In this document: in pieces, positions 23,985 to 32,049 of the stretch | Numbering within the stretch: position 1 is the stretch's first letter | Layout of the letters: every line of letters begins with the position of its first letter | The notes under the pieces: generated by a model | What the model saw: the letters and a program-made list of their open reading frames with translations, nothing else | The model's database searches: none | Told to the model about the DNA's origin: nothing | Translations under genes and position numbers: made by a program | Origin: Desertimonas flava | GTDB taxonomy: Bacteria > Actinomycetota > Acidimicrobiia > Acidimicrobiales > Ilumatobacteraceae | Direction: 5' to 3' | DNA: 64,000 bases | Assembly: GCF_003426815.1 (NCBI RefSeq) | Contig: NZ_QKYK01000003.1 | Span: 124,001 to 188,000 of the forward strand

Positions 23985-24766
23985 CGCCGCTACTCCCGCT
24001 CGACGACTCGCCCGAAGAGCCGTTCACGATCGTCGTGCCGTCCAAGGGACGACCGAACAAGCTGCTCGTCAAGAAGATGCTGCCCGCCGGGTCGTTCAAG
24101 GTGCTCGTCGAACCGGGCGAGGCAGGCGCCTACCGGGAGGCGAACCCGGACTGCGAGATCGTCGAGCACCCGAAGGAGGCGTGGCCGTACTCCCGCAAGG
24201 TGCAGTGGGCGTATGAGACGTTCGGGTCGATCGTGTCGATCGACGACGACATGGAACGCTGCTGGCACTACGAGCACGGCCTGGGCGACCCCGAATGCAC
24301 GCTGTCGAAGGAAGACACCGTCCGGTGGATCTCCCGAACGATGTGGGAGGCCCGCCAGGCCGGCGCGCACCTCGTCGGGTTCTTCGCCTCCGACATCCGC
24401 AACTATGACGCGCAGAACCCGTTCAAGCTGGTCGGCTGGATGCCCGCCTCCGCGATGGGGATCCTGTCGGGCTCGAAGCTGCACATGCATTCCGACATCG
24501 TCTGTTCGGCCGACTACTGGATTTGCCTGCTGAACATGTACGAGCACCGGTACATGTGGGTCGACAACCGGATCGTCCCGGGCTTCGTCGAGGGCAAGAC
24601 GTTCAAGACGGAGGGTGGCATTTCGTCGTCGCGGACGATCGAAGCGGAAAAGCATGATTTCGAACTGCTGGAACGTTACTTCGGCAACGTCGTCCGCAAG
24701 AAGCAGGGGACGGTGCGGGCGAAGGTGAAGCACATCTGGCAGAAGCAGATCTATCCGCCGTTCTAG
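23972..24766 (+). CDS. TET-associated-type glycosyltransferase (TAGT-like)
   Basis: 264 residues from GTG 23972 (13-nt overlap with the previous gene). GT-A fold start FTIVVPSKGRPNKLLVKKML (18-37), then FKVLVEPGEAGAYREANP, and IVSIDDDMERCW with the metal-binding DDD at 91-93. This order resembles the glycosyltransferases described beside TET/JBP dioxygenases in phages, thought to glucosylate oxidised pyrimidines in DNA. No TET/JBP-like dioxygenase is recognised here, so the acceptor could be another modified base, a protein or a small molecule. Confidence 0.75.
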   Translation: MAVLTPLLPLDDSPEEPFTIVVPSKGRPNKLLVKKMLPAGSFKVLVEPGEAGAYREANPDCEIVEHPKEAWPYSRKVQWAYETFGSIVSIDDDMERCWHYEHGLGDPECTLSKEDTVRWISRTMWEARQAGAHLVGFFASDIRNYDAQNPFKLVGWMPASAMGILSGSKLHMHSDIVCSADYWICLLNMYEHRYMWVDNRIVPGFVEGKTFKTEGGISSSRTIEAEKHDFELLERYFGNVVRKKQGTVRAKVKHIWQKQIYPPF

Positions 24767-24795
24767 CCGGCTACTGTCGCACCGTCAGCTACACT
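24767..24795 (+). promoter_or_regulatory. Dyad-type promoter P7
   Basis: CCGGCT, a 17-bp spacer beginning ACTGTCGCA, then TACACT (24790-24795). Near twin of P6 (both have TCAGCTACACTTA and AGTAGGGACCA). It would transcribe the gene at 24839 after a leader of about 35 nt. Confidence 0.45.
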
Positions 24796-24838
24796 TAAGG
24801 AGTAGGGACCAATCGCCTACGGGATAGAAAGGCTGACT

Positions 24839-25510
24839 GTGGGATTCAACTTCATGGGACAAAAGACGCTGCGGGGCTTCGCGCTCGGCGAAGTCGTGTC
24901 GGCGCTGCAGAAGGCGGTGAGACGTGGCGATGTAGCCCAGTCAGTGGCGTGGTGTGCCGAGCTCGACCAGTCCGGGTTCGGGAACTACGCGTGGAAGCGG
25001 CTGCTGATCATCATGTCCGAAGACATCGGCCCGGCGTGGCCCGAGGGACCGGCTGTCATCGCCGCGTTGCGGCGCAGCTGGGACGAGTACATTGAGGGCG
25101 CCAAGGGCCGCAAGGGCGGGTCGGAGCGGATCTTCATCACGCACGCCGCGATCCTGCTGGCGAGGGCGCCGAAGAGTCGGATCGTCGATGAAGCGATTTG
25201 GGCGACCTACGGGCGGCCCGAGCCGATGTTCGGGGAGATCCCCGACGAGGCGCTCGGCGTGTTCACGCAGCGCGGCCGGTCGATGGGTCGCAAGCTCGGC
25301 ACCCCCGAAGGCGACCGGTTCTGGTACGACGTGGAATCGGTGCTCGTCAACGAGGTCGAGTTCGACAACCCGTTCCACGACCGGTATCTGATCGGCGAGC
25401 AGGCGGCATTCGACCAACAGGGCGCGTCATCGGGCGGCTCGAGGACCGAGGCCGCAGGCTCGGCGCGTGCGGCAGCGAAGAGTGACGACGCTCAGCTGTT
25501 CGACGCGTAG
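24839..25510 (+). CDS. RarA/MgsA C-terminal-domain-like protein
   Basis: 223 residues from GTG 24839, with GAAAGG 6 nt upstream; ATG 24854 is possible. The sequence ALQKAVRRGDVAQSVAWCAE, KRLLIIMSEDIGPAWPEG and ITHAAILLARAPKSRIVDEA mirrors the helical C-terminal part of RarA/WRNIP1 AAA+ clamp-loader relatives (GDVDAALYWLARM ... RRLVRIASEDIG ... APKSN), but the ATPase domain is missing. It may work on or with the phage DnaN clamp at 30234. Overlaps the minus-strand CapD gene by 19 nt. Confidence 0.65.
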   Translation: MGFNFMGQKTLRGFALGEVVSALQKAVRRGDVAQSVAWCAELDQSGFGNYAWKRLLIIMSEDIGPAWPEGPAVIAALRRSWDEYIEGAKGRKGGSERIFITHAAILLARAPKSRIVDEAIWATYGRPEPMFGEIPDEALGVFTQRGRSMGRKLGTPEGDRFWYDVESVLVNEVEFDNPFHDRYLIGEQAAFDQQGASSGGSRTEAAGSARAAAKSDDAQLFDA

Positions 25511-26493
25511 GCGGCCGAGGTGGCGCCCGCGAGGATCCGTTGGATCTCGCGGGCGCGGCCGGCCTGCGACACCGCGGGCACGCGTACGTGGGTGATCGAC
25601 GGGTTCGGGCCCGGCTCGGCGGTCTCGTTCGGGCCGACCAGGAGCTCGGAGAGACGCTCGCCGGGTCGTAGCCCGGTGATGGCGATGTCGATGCCGCCGC
25701 CGGCCTCGGCGATCAGCAGGGTGGCGACGTCGTGGATCTTGACGGGGTCGCCCATGTCGAGGATGCAGGTGTCGCCAGAACGGCCGATGCCGCCCGCGGT
25801 GAGGACGAGAGCGACGGCCTCCGACAGCGTCATGAAGTAGCGGTCGACGTCGGGGTGGGTGACGGTGACGGGGCCGCCGTGGGCGATCTGGCGGCGGAAC
25901 ACCTCGGTGATCGAGCCGCCCGAGCCGAGCACGTTGCCGAACCGCGTGGACAGCCAGCGGCCCTGCTGGCCGAGAGCGGCAGCTGCGACGATGCGTTCGG
26001 TGAGCCGCTTGGTGCGGCCCATGACGCCGATCGGGTCGGCGGCCTTGTCGGTCGAGATGTTGACGAACGTGTCGACGCCGACGCGTCGGGAGGCTTCGAC
26101 GACGTTGATCGTGCCGTGCACGTTCGTCTTGATCGCCTCGATCGGGTGCGCTTCTCCGAGCACGACGTCTTTCATCGCGGCGGCGTGAAACACGACGTCG
26201 GGCCGGATCGCGGCGAACAGCTGGTCGAGACGGCCCGGGTCGCGGATGTCGGAGAGGACGAGTTCGGGGCGGACGAGGTTGCAGGCCGGGTCGAGCCGGT
26301 AGAGGGTGCGGCAGAGGTGCTCGTCGTCGCGGTCAAGCATGAACGGCAGCCGGCCGGTGCGTTCGGCGATCTGGACGCACAGTTCGCCGCCGATCGAGCC
26401 GCCGGCGCCGGTGACGAGGATGCGCTTTCCGTTGAGCCATCCGGTGTCGATCGGAGAGGCATCCCGGTGTCGTCCCAACTCGTCGCAACGCAT
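25492..26493 (-). CDS. CapD/PseB-type nucleotide-sugar 4,6-dehydratase
   Basis: 333 residues, extended SDR. NAD-binding GAGGSIG at 29-35, AAMK at 105-108 and STDK at 147-150, where most SDRs have YxxxK; this is the signature of soluble UDP-GlcNAc 4,6-dehydratases (PseB/FlaA1/CapD core). The membrane part of full-length CapD is absent, giving the short PseB-like length. Its 4-keto-6-deoxy product is the natural substrate for the aminotransferase at 19792. Monocistronic on the minus strand with a leaderless-type start (TATCAT 8 nt upstream). Confidence 0.9.
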   Translation of the reverse strand: MRCDELGRHRDASPIDTGWLNGKRILVTGAGGSIGGELCVQIAERTGRLPFMLDRDDEHLCRTLYRLDPACNLVRPELVLSDIRDPGRLDQLFAAIRPDVVFHAAAMKDVVLGEAHPIEAIKTNVHGTINVVEASRRVGVDTFVNISTDKAADPIGVMGRTKRLTERIVAAAALGQQGRWLSTRFGNVLGSGGSITEVFRRQIAHGGPVTVTHPDVDRYFMTLSEAVALVLTAGGIGRSGDTCILDMGDPVKIHDVATLLIAEAGGGIDIAITGLRPGERLSELLVGPNETAEPGPNPSITHVRVPAVSQAGRAREIQRILAGATSAAYASNS

Positions 26494-26533
26494 GACGCAT
26501 CATGATACTTGTTGCACATCTATGCTGGGGGTG
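26493..26533. promoter_or_regulatory. Divergent leaderless promoters, dehydratase/PIG-L
   Basis: Minus strand: TATCAT 8 nt before ATG 26493. Plus strand: TATGCT (26521-26526) 6 nt before GTG 26533. The two starts are 39 bp apart and the promoters interleave around GCATCATGATAC, so expression in the two directions is probably mutually exclusive or jointly controlled. Confidence 0.5.
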
Positions 26534-27183
26534 TGGAACTCCCCGACCGGATCCTGGTAGTCGCGCCACACGCCGACGATGAAGTGATCGGCTGCGGCGG
26601 TCTGCTGCACCGGGCGGCCCGCGACGGCGCTGAGACGACCGTGGTCGTGGTCGCCACCGACGACGAGGAACGCACCGTCGAGCTCAAAGAGGCCTGTCGG
26701 GTGCTTGGCGTCGCCAACGTCGAGGTGCTGTTCGGCCCGATGCCGTTCATCGACGACCTCGACGACAGCCGCATCGTCTCCGCGATCGACGACGCGCTCG
26801 CCCGCCACGCTCCACGGCTGGTGCTCGTCCCGTCGCAGGCCGGCTACCACCAAGAGCACCGACGGGTCGCCGGTCTCGCCGTCTCAGCGACCCGGCCGGG
26901 CGGCGGCCGCACGTTTGGCCACGCGCCGCAGTCGGTCTGGTACTACGAGGCGCCCGCCGACGTGTCGTCGCCGACCGGAGCCTGGTCGCCGACCTTGTAC
27001 GTCACGCTCGACGACGTTGATGTCGCCGCGAAGTGCGACGCGATGCTCGCCCACGCCTCCCAGGTGCGGCCGTACCCGTCGGAACGGTCCACGGAGGCGC
27101 TCCGGTCGCTGGCCGTGCTGCGTGGCTGCCAAGTCGGCGCCGCCTTCGCCGAGGCGTACGCCCCGCGGCGCCAGGTGTTCTGA
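26533..27183 (+). CDS. PIG-L-family N-acetylglucosamine deacetylase
   Basis: 216 residues from GTG 26533. PHADDE at 12-17 and HQEHRRVAG near 107 provide the zinc-binding His/Asp/His set of PIG-L/MshB deacetylases, which remove acetyl from GlcNAc-containing lipids, thiols or nucleotide sugars. It overlaps the WbqC-like gene (TGATG). With the dehydratase, aminotransferase and glycosyltransferase nearby it suggests a free-amino sugar intermediate. Upstream in-frame TTG codons exist but the TATGCT -10 favours 26533. Confidence 0.88.
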   Translation: MELPDRILVVAPHADDEVIGCGGLLHRAARDGAETTVVVVATDDEERTVELKEACRVLGVANVEVLFGPMPFIDDLDDSRIVSAIDDALARHAPRLVLVPSQAGYHQEHRRVAGLAVSATRPGGGRTFGHAPQSVWYYEAPADVSSPTGAWSPTLYVTLDDVDVAAKCDAMLAHASQVRPYPSERSTEALRSLAVLRGCQVGAAFAEAYAPRRQVF

Positions 27184-27860
27184 TGCGCCTCGCAGCTCAC
27201 CAGCCGCTGTTCTGGCCGCCGATGTACCTGATGCAGCGGTGGCTGCACGTCGACACGCTGGTGTGGCTCGGCTCGGTGCAATTCACCCGCAAGTCCCGCG
27301 ACGAGCACGGCCGCAACCGGCCGACCGGCCAGAACCGCATCGTGCTCGGCGACGCAGCCGGCAACGACGTCGACGTGACCGTCCCGGTCGGGGCGTCACG
27401 CCAGCCGATCGACGACACGCCGCTCGGCGACTGGGCCGACTCGTTCATCTCGACGGTTTGCCACCTGTATCCCGAGACGCCCGAACGCGACGTCGTCTGC
27501 CATGCGGCCGCCGAGCTCGAAGGCGAACCGCTCGGCAGCGTGAACCGGGCGACATGGTCGCTGACGATCGGCCTGCTCGACGTCAAGGCGCCTCACGTCG
27601 TCGACGACACCAGCCTGCCGCCGGTCGACGACCGGGTCGACCGGCTCGTCACGTACTGCCGTCAGCTGGGCGCGACCACCTATGTCGCAGGCAAGCCCGC
27701 CATCAACGCCTATCTGGACGCCAACGCGTTCGCCGCTGCCGGCGTCACTCTCACCCCCCAGGATTGGACGCCTCCGCACGGCGTTCAGGCGGGCCGGTCA
27801 GTGCTCGACTCGATCCTGCGCCGCGGCGTCGACCGCACACGGAAGGCGTTGGGATGGTGA
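27183..27860 (+). CDS. WbqC-like family protein
   Basis: 225 residues. MRLAAHQPLFWPPMYLMQRW, the VWLGSVQFTRKSRDEHGRNR region and RLVTYCRQLGATTYVAGKPA follow the WbqC family, found in O-antigen and other surface-sugar clusters and thought to act as a sugar-modifying amino- or acyl-transferase; the reaction is not firmly known. TGATG coupling to the PIG-L gene implies sequential steps on the same compound. It overlaps the terminase small-subunit-like gene by 7 nt. Confidence 0.8.
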   Translation: MRLAAHQPLFWPPMYLMQRWLHVDTLVWLGSVQFTRKSRDEHGRNRPTGQNRIVLGDAAGNDVDVTVPVGASRQPIDDTPLGDWADSFISTVCHLYPETPERDVVCHAAAELEGEPLGSVNRATWSLTIGLLDVKAPHVVDDTSLPPVDDRVDRLVTYCRQLGATTYVAGKPAINAYLDANAFAAAGVTLTPQDWTPPHGVQAGRSVLDSILRRGVDRTRKALGW

Positions 27861-28564
27861 CCACCAAACGGCTCCGTCGCAAGTCGCCCGTCGTCGCCAA
27901 CCCGGCACCCGTCGGCACCCGGGTCGTCACCACGCCGCAGGGCAAGCGCGGCCGCCCGGCGCTGATCCTCGAAGGCTGGAACGAATCGAGCGGCGGCTGG
28001 TCGGAAGGGTCGCCGGCGCACCGGGTGATCACCGCAGTGCGCACCGGCGCGTTCTTGAACGCGGCGGCCGAGTACGCCCGCCTGAACAAGTCGACAGTGA
28101 CGAACTGGCTGGCACGAGGCCGCGAGCACCGCCCCGACGTCGACTACGACCGCACCGACATCGACGTCGAGCACCGGCCGTACGTCGACTTCCTCGAAGC
28201 GGTCCGCAACGCCGATGGCAGCTACGAGGTCGAACTCACCGGCCTCACGTTGAAGGCCGCGCGCGAGGACCCGAAGTTCGCGTTGCAGGTGCTGTCGCGT
28301 CGCTACCCGCACTGGCGCGAGTCGTCCAAGCTTGAGCTCGCCTCCGGGCCCGCCGAGGAAGAGACCGCCGATCCGCTCGAGCAGATGGCCGAGCACCCGG
28401 CGATGATCGCCCAGCTGGCCAAGCTGTCCCACGACCTCGAAGACCTGAGCGTCGACCCCGAGCTCGTCGCCGGCAGCGACGAGACCCGCCGCCCCTCGGT
28501 GGGCGGTCCGACCGGTGACGTCCCCGACAGCTACGCCGACACCGTCGGCGGTGGTGATGAGTGA
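27854..28564 (+). CDS. Terminase small-subunit-like protein
   Basis: 236 residues. An HTH near 55-85 (VITAVRTGAFLNAAAEYARL, NKSTVTNWLARGREH), then FLEAVRNADGSYEVELTGLT and VLSRRYPHWRE, the style of phage terminase small subunits that bind pac/cos DNA. The acidic C-terminus ends at the large subunit gene with an overlapping start. Identification rests on the HTH and position. Confidence 0.72.
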   Translation: MVTTKRLRRKSPVVANPAPVGTRVVTTPQGKRGRPALILEGWNESSGGWSEGSPAHRVITAVRTGAFLNAAAEYARLNKSTVTNWLARGREHRPDVDYDRTDIDVEHRPYVDFLEAVRNADGSYEVELTGLTLKAAREDPKFALQVLSRRYPHWRESSKLELASGPAEEETADPLEQMAEHPAMIAQLAKLSHDLEDLSVDPELVAGSDETRRPSVGGPTGDVPDSYADTVGGGDE

Positions 28565-30126
28565 CCGCCGCCGTCCTCGACCGAACTAGCCAGCGGATCG
28601 CCAAGCGGGCCTGGCTCGCCACGCCAGACACGTTCGGCCGGCGGCTGTCGCACGGCACGCTCGTCGCGCCGTCGCATCTGCGGCTGCTGTCGTGGCTGCT
28701 GTACCTGTCGTCGATCGGCTACGTCAGGCGGCTGACCATCGCGATGCCGCCCGGCCACGCCAAGTCGACGGCGACGTCGCGTTGGTTTCCGGGCTGGGAC
28801 CTCGAACTGCGGCCCAAGCACAAGATCATCCTGGCGTCGTACGAATCGACGCTCGCGGTCGAGCACGGCAAGGCCGTCCGCGAGATGCTGATGGAGAACG
28901 CCGACAAGCTGCACGTCCGGTTGAAGGCCGACTCCCAGGCCGCCGACCGGTGGGTGACGATGGCCGGCGGCGGTCTGCGCACCGCCGGCGCCGGCGGTTC
29001 GATCACCGGCCGCCGCGCCGACATCTTCATCGTCGACGACCCGTTCAAGGGGTTCGACGACTCGCATTCGCCGACGCAGCGCGGCGCGGTGTGGAACTGG
29101 TATCGGTCCGTCGCCCGCACCCGTCTGCTGCCGGGCGGCTCGATCATCATCGTGCAGACCCGCTGGCATCCCGAAGACCTGATCGGCATGGTGTCCGAAC
29201 AGCCGAACTGGGTGCATCTGCGGCTGCCGGCGATCGCCGAAGAGGACGAGTCGATCGAGACGGTGGTCGGCGCCGAGTTCGTCGCCAAGTGCGCCCGCGA
29301 CGGCGTCCCGCTGCCCGCCTGGCATCGGGCAGAAGGCGAACCGTTGTGGCCGTGGCTGATCGAACCGTCCGACGTCCTGGCCGGCGTCCCGTGGTATTCG
29401 GCCGACGAGATGGCCGAGATCCGCGACGAGGTCGGCGAGTACGTCTGGCAGACCCTGTACCAGCAGAACCCGACCGTCATCGACGGCGACATGTTCAAGC
29501 GCGACAACTGGGTGCGTGTCGACGCCGCGCCGGCTGGCTTGCAGGTCGTGCGCCGCTGGGACATGGCCGCCACCGAAGGCGGCGGCGACGCGACTGCCGG
29601 CGTGTTGATGGGCCGCGCGAAGAACGGCCGCGTGTACATCTTGGACGTCAAGCACGAGCGCTACGGGCCGTCGGGCGTGGAGCGGCTGATCGCCAACACC
29701 GCCGAAGAGGACGCCGAGAAGTACGGCCGCAAGATGCCGATCCTGATCGAGCAGGAAGGCGGCTCGGCCGGCAAGAACGTCGCCGAGCACTACGCCGCGA
29801 CGGTGCTGCCCGGGTTCAACGTCCGCTTCGAAGGGTCGACCGGCGACAAGACGGTCCGCGCGTTGCCGTTGGCCGCCCAGGTCGAATCCGGCAACGTGTA
29901 TCTGGTGCGCCGCGAGGGAGACCGCGGCCCGGAAACACCGGGCTGGTGGTCGAAGCTGATCGACGAGGCCGCCGCGTTCCCGAACGGCGCACACGACGAC
30001 ATCGTCGACGCGGCGTCGCTCGCCTACATGGATCTGCTCCGCCTCGCCAAGACCCGCAAGAAGGCGTCGACCGCTCGGGCGACCGGGTCGATCACAGCGC
30101 AGCCGATGCGCGCCGGCATCCGATAA
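28561..30126 (+). CDS. terL: Phage terminase large subunit
   Basis: 521 residues from GTG. ATPase domain with Walker A PPGHAKST (63-70) and Walker B IFIVDDPFKGF near 155; the motor coupling region RLLPGGSIIIVQTRWHPEDL near 195. The RNase H-like nuclease domain starts at RRWDMAATEGGGD near 325 and ends with NGAHDDIVDAASLAY near 475, giving the expected acidic residues. Complete, so packaging is probably functional. Unusually it is followed by a DNA clamp gene rather than a portal gene. Confidence 0.93.
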   Translation: MTAAVLDRTSQRIAKRAWLATPDTFGRRLSHGTLVAPSHLRLLSWLLYLSSIGYVRRLTIAMPPGHAKSTATSRWFPGWDLELRPKHKIILASYESTLAVEHGKAVREMLMENADKLHVRLKADSQAADRWVTMAGGGLRTAGAGGSITGRRADIFIVDDPFKGFDDSHSPTQRGAVWNWYRSVARTRLLPGGSIIIVQTRWHPEDLIGMVSEQPNWVHLRLPAIAEEDESIETVVGAEFVAKCARDGVPLPAWHRAEGEPLWPWLIEPSDVLAGVPWYSADEMAEIRDEVGEYVWQTLYQQNPTVIDGDMFKRDNWVRVDAAPAGLQVVRRWDMAATEGGGDATAGVLMGRAKNGRVYILDVKHERYGPSGVERLIANTAEEDAEKYGRKMPILIEQEGGSAGKNVAEHYAATVLPGFNVRFEGSTGDKTVRALPLAAQVESGNVYLVRREGDRGPETPGWWSKLIDEAAAFPNGAHDDIVDAASLAYMDLLRLAKTRKKASTARATGSITAQPMRAGIR

Positions 30127-30142
30127 TTCTTCGCCGCCCCTC

Positions 30143-30171
30143 TTGCCTTCTGTAGCCGCTTCGACTACAGT
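30143..30171 (+). promoter_or_regulatory. Dyad promoter P1 (before dnaN)
   Basis: TTGCCT, 17 bp, TACAGT. Left arm TTCTGTAGC is degenerate, right arm CTACAGTAG is perfect and overlaps the -10. The leader of about 55 nt contains hairpin H2. Confidence 0.7.
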
Positions 30172-30192
30172 AGAGGGAGTCAACAAAAACAC

Positions 30193-30218
30193 CCCGTCGG
30201 GAAGGGAAGCCCGACGGG
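30193..30218 (+). promoter_or_regulatory. Leader hairpin H2 (loop AAGGGAAG)
   Basis: A 9-bp stem CCCGTCGGG/CCCGACGGG around AAGGGAAG, then GAAAGGAACC (30222-30231) and ATG 30234. The longest stem of the family. Confidence 0.8.
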
Positions 30219-30233
30219 ACCGAAAGGAACCCC

Positions 30234-31424
30234 ATGACAGCCACCGATACCACTGCCGTCGTCGACGCGCCCGCCGAGACCGGCGAGGTCGCCGACACCA
30301 AGCCGAAGCGCAAGGGACGCGCTGCCGCCCGCAAGCGGCTCGCGTTCACCGCCGACCGTGAGCCGCTGCACAAGGCGCTCGCGGGCGCCGTGCTCGCCAT
30401 CCTGCCCGGCGGCCTCCCCGTCCTCGCCGACGTCAAGCTGACCGTCGCCCGCAACCGCCTGACGATCACCGCCACCGACCTCGCGTTGTCGATCGAGACC
30501 ACAATCCCGGTGAAGGCCGCCAAGGCCGGCACCGTGCTCGTGCCCGGTCGGCTCCTGTTCGAGCTCGTGCGCTCGGCCGGTGACGAGATCCGCATCGCCG
30601 AAGGCGACGGCGAGTGCGACTTCACGTCGGGCGACTTCCAGGCCACGTTGAACACGCACGACGCCGCCGACTTCCCGGTGCCGCCCCCGGTCGACGGCGA
30701 CCCGCTCGAGGTCGACTCCCTGCTGCTGTTCGCCGCCGTCGCCCGCACCGTCAAGGCCGCATCGAACGACCCGGTCCGCCCGATGCTCAACACGCTGTTC
30801 ATCCACAACGTCGACGGCCAGTCCCGCCTCGTCGCCACCGACTCGTACCGGCTGCACGTCACCGACCTCGGCGAGAAGATGACCGCCGGGGACGTCGTCA
30901 TCCCGGCCCGCTTCGCCACCGTGGCGTCGAGGGTGCTGGCCGGCGAGTCCGACAACGTCGCCGTCACGGTCACCGCATCGCACATCGCCATGTCGACGCC
31001 GTCGACGACGGTGATCGCCCGGATCGTCGAGGGCGACTACCCGAACTACGCCGGCCTGTTCCCGGCAACCTCGGACCTGCACGTCACCGTTGATCGTCGA
31101 CCGCTCGCCGCCGCCATCACCCGCATGAGGGCGCTGATCGACGCCGACACCACCGTTGTGCTGACGTTCGAGGCCGAGCAGGTGACCGTGTCGGCGTACG
31201 GCGTCGACGTCGGCAACGCTGCCGAGACGATCCGCTGTCAGAACGGACCCGACGAGGCGATGCGGATCGGGTTCAAGCCCGAGTACCTCCGAGATGCGCT
31301 GGCCGTCCAGGTCGCCGACTCGGTGACGTTCGCGATGCGCGATGCCATCAAGGCCGTCGTCATCGAGGTCGCCGGCAACACGGCGGTCCGCCACCTGCTG
31401 ATGCCGGTGCGAGTCCCGGGATGA
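30234..31424 (+). CDS. dnaN: Phage-encoded DNA polymerase III beta sliding clamp
   Basis: 396 residues. After a 35-residue basic, low-complexity start it shows three clamp domains: KLTVARNRLTITATDLALSI near 65, FPVPPPVDGDPLEVDSLLLF near 150 with RPMLNTLFIHNVDG and LVATDSYRLHVTDLG near 200, and a third domain ending HLLMPVRVPG, the conserved clamp C-terminus. It should tether DNA polymerase and other clamp-binding proteins. Few phages carry a bacterial-type clamp. No phage DNA polymerase is visible here. Driven by promoter P1 through hairpin H2. Confidence 0.92.
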   Translation: MTATDTTAVVDAPAETGEVADTKPKRKGRAAARKRLAFTADREPLHKALAGAVLAILPGGLPVLADVKLTVARNRLTITATDLALSIETTIPVKAAKAGTVLVPGRLLFELVRSAGDEIRIAEGDGECDFTSGDFQATLNTHDAADFPVPPPVDGDPLEVDSLLLFAAVARTVKAASNDPVRPMLNTLFIHNVDGQSRLVATDSYRLHVTDLGEKMTAGDVVIPARFATVASRVLAGESDNVAVTVTASHIAMSTPSTTVIARIVEGDYPNYAGLFPATSDLHVTVDRRPLAAAITRMRALIDADTTVVLTFEAEQVTVSAYGVDVGNAAETIRCQNGPDEAMRIGFKPEYLRDALAVQVADSVTFAMRDAIKAVVIEVAGNTAVRHLLMPVRVPG

Positions 31425-31741
31425 GTGAGGCCGCCTTCGGGGCGGCCACGGCGCCGCAGCTGTTCGACGTCACCGTGTACGTCGAACAGCTGCCGGACCG
31501 GCTGCTGCCGTTCGATCCGCTGCTCGAGGCGTGGGGCGCGCACATGGGTGCGATCGCCGACGCGATGCACGTCGACGTCCGCACGGTGCAACGCTGGCGG
31601 GCCACGGGCCTGTCCTACGACCTGGCCGACGAGCTCGCCGTCCGTGCCGGGTTGCACGCCTTCGACGTGTGGGGCGACCTGTGGTTCGTCGGCACCGACC
31701 TCGAGACCGAGGCGGGCGACGACGCGGCTCTCGCCGCATAA
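31421..31741 (+). CDS. HTH protein, paralogue of the one at 43682
   Basis: 106 residues, ATGA overlap with dnaN. The C-terminal half (MHVDVRTVQRWRATGLSYDL and ADELAVRAGLHAFDVWGDLW) forms an HTH and shares its layout (W.A.GL..D.AD..AVR.G.HP..IW) with the protein at 43682. Probably a DNA-binding regulator. Target unknown. Confidence 0.68.
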   Translation: MSEAAFGAATAPQLFDVTVYVEQLPDRLLPFDPLLEAWGAHMGAIADAMHVDVRTVQRWRATGLSYDLADELAVRAGLHAFDVWGDLWFVGTDLETEAGDDAALAA

Positions 31742-31745
31742 TCTC

Positions 31746-31774
31746 TTGCTTACTGTAGCCGTATGGACTACAGT
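31746..31774 (+). promoter_or_regulatory. Dyad promoter P2
   Basis: TTGCTT, 17 bp, TACAGT, with arms TTACTGTAG and CTACAGTAG. GTG 31782 lies exactly 7 nt after the -10, so the mRNA should be leaderless. Confidence 0.75.
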
Positions 31775-31781
31775 AGATGTT

Positions 31782-31985
31782 GTGACCACATTCCACGAAT
31801 CCACCGTCGCCAACGTCAACGAAGGGGACGTCATCAGGCTCCACTGGGGCAAGCCTTTCCGGGTCAAGGCCATCCGACCCAACGATCTGCGACTCCAAGC
31901 CGTCGTCATCGACAGCCTGGACGGAGACCACTGGCCGGTCAAGACGACCGACACGGTCACCATCGTCCGCCGCTCCTGGGACTGA
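31782..31985 (+). CDS. Small hypothetical protein from a leaderless mRNA
   Basis: 67 residues from GTG 31782, the base where transcription from P2 should begin. Beta-rich look (VNEGDVIRLHWGKPFRVKAI, LQAVVIDSLDGDHWPV). Function unknown. Confidence 0.65.
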   Translation: MTTFHESTVANVNEGDVIRLHWGKPFRVKAIRPNDLRLQAVVIDSLDGDHWPVKTTDTVTIVRRSWD

Positions 31986-32003
31986 CCTCCCGACAACCCA
32001 CTC

Positions 32004-32027
32004 GCTGCCGGAAGGGAAGCCGGCAGC
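32004..32027 (+). promoter_or_regulatory. Leader hairpin H3
   Basis: Stem GCTGCCGG/CCGGCAGC, loop AAGGGAAG, then GAAAGGAACC (32034-32043) and ATG 32050. It lies in a run-on transcript from P2. Confidence 0.78.
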
Positions 32028-32049
32028 CAACCCGAAAGGAACCCACCCG

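Noticed and set aside
19792-27860. TET/JBP dioxygenase or hydroxymethylase gene
   Set aside because: I looked for the HxD...H iron-binding pattern and thymidylate-synthase-like motifs in this island and found none convincing.
28531-30192. Minus-strand frame of 553 codons opposite terminase
   Set aside because: Shadow of the high-GC terminase gene; no domain, no ribosome site.
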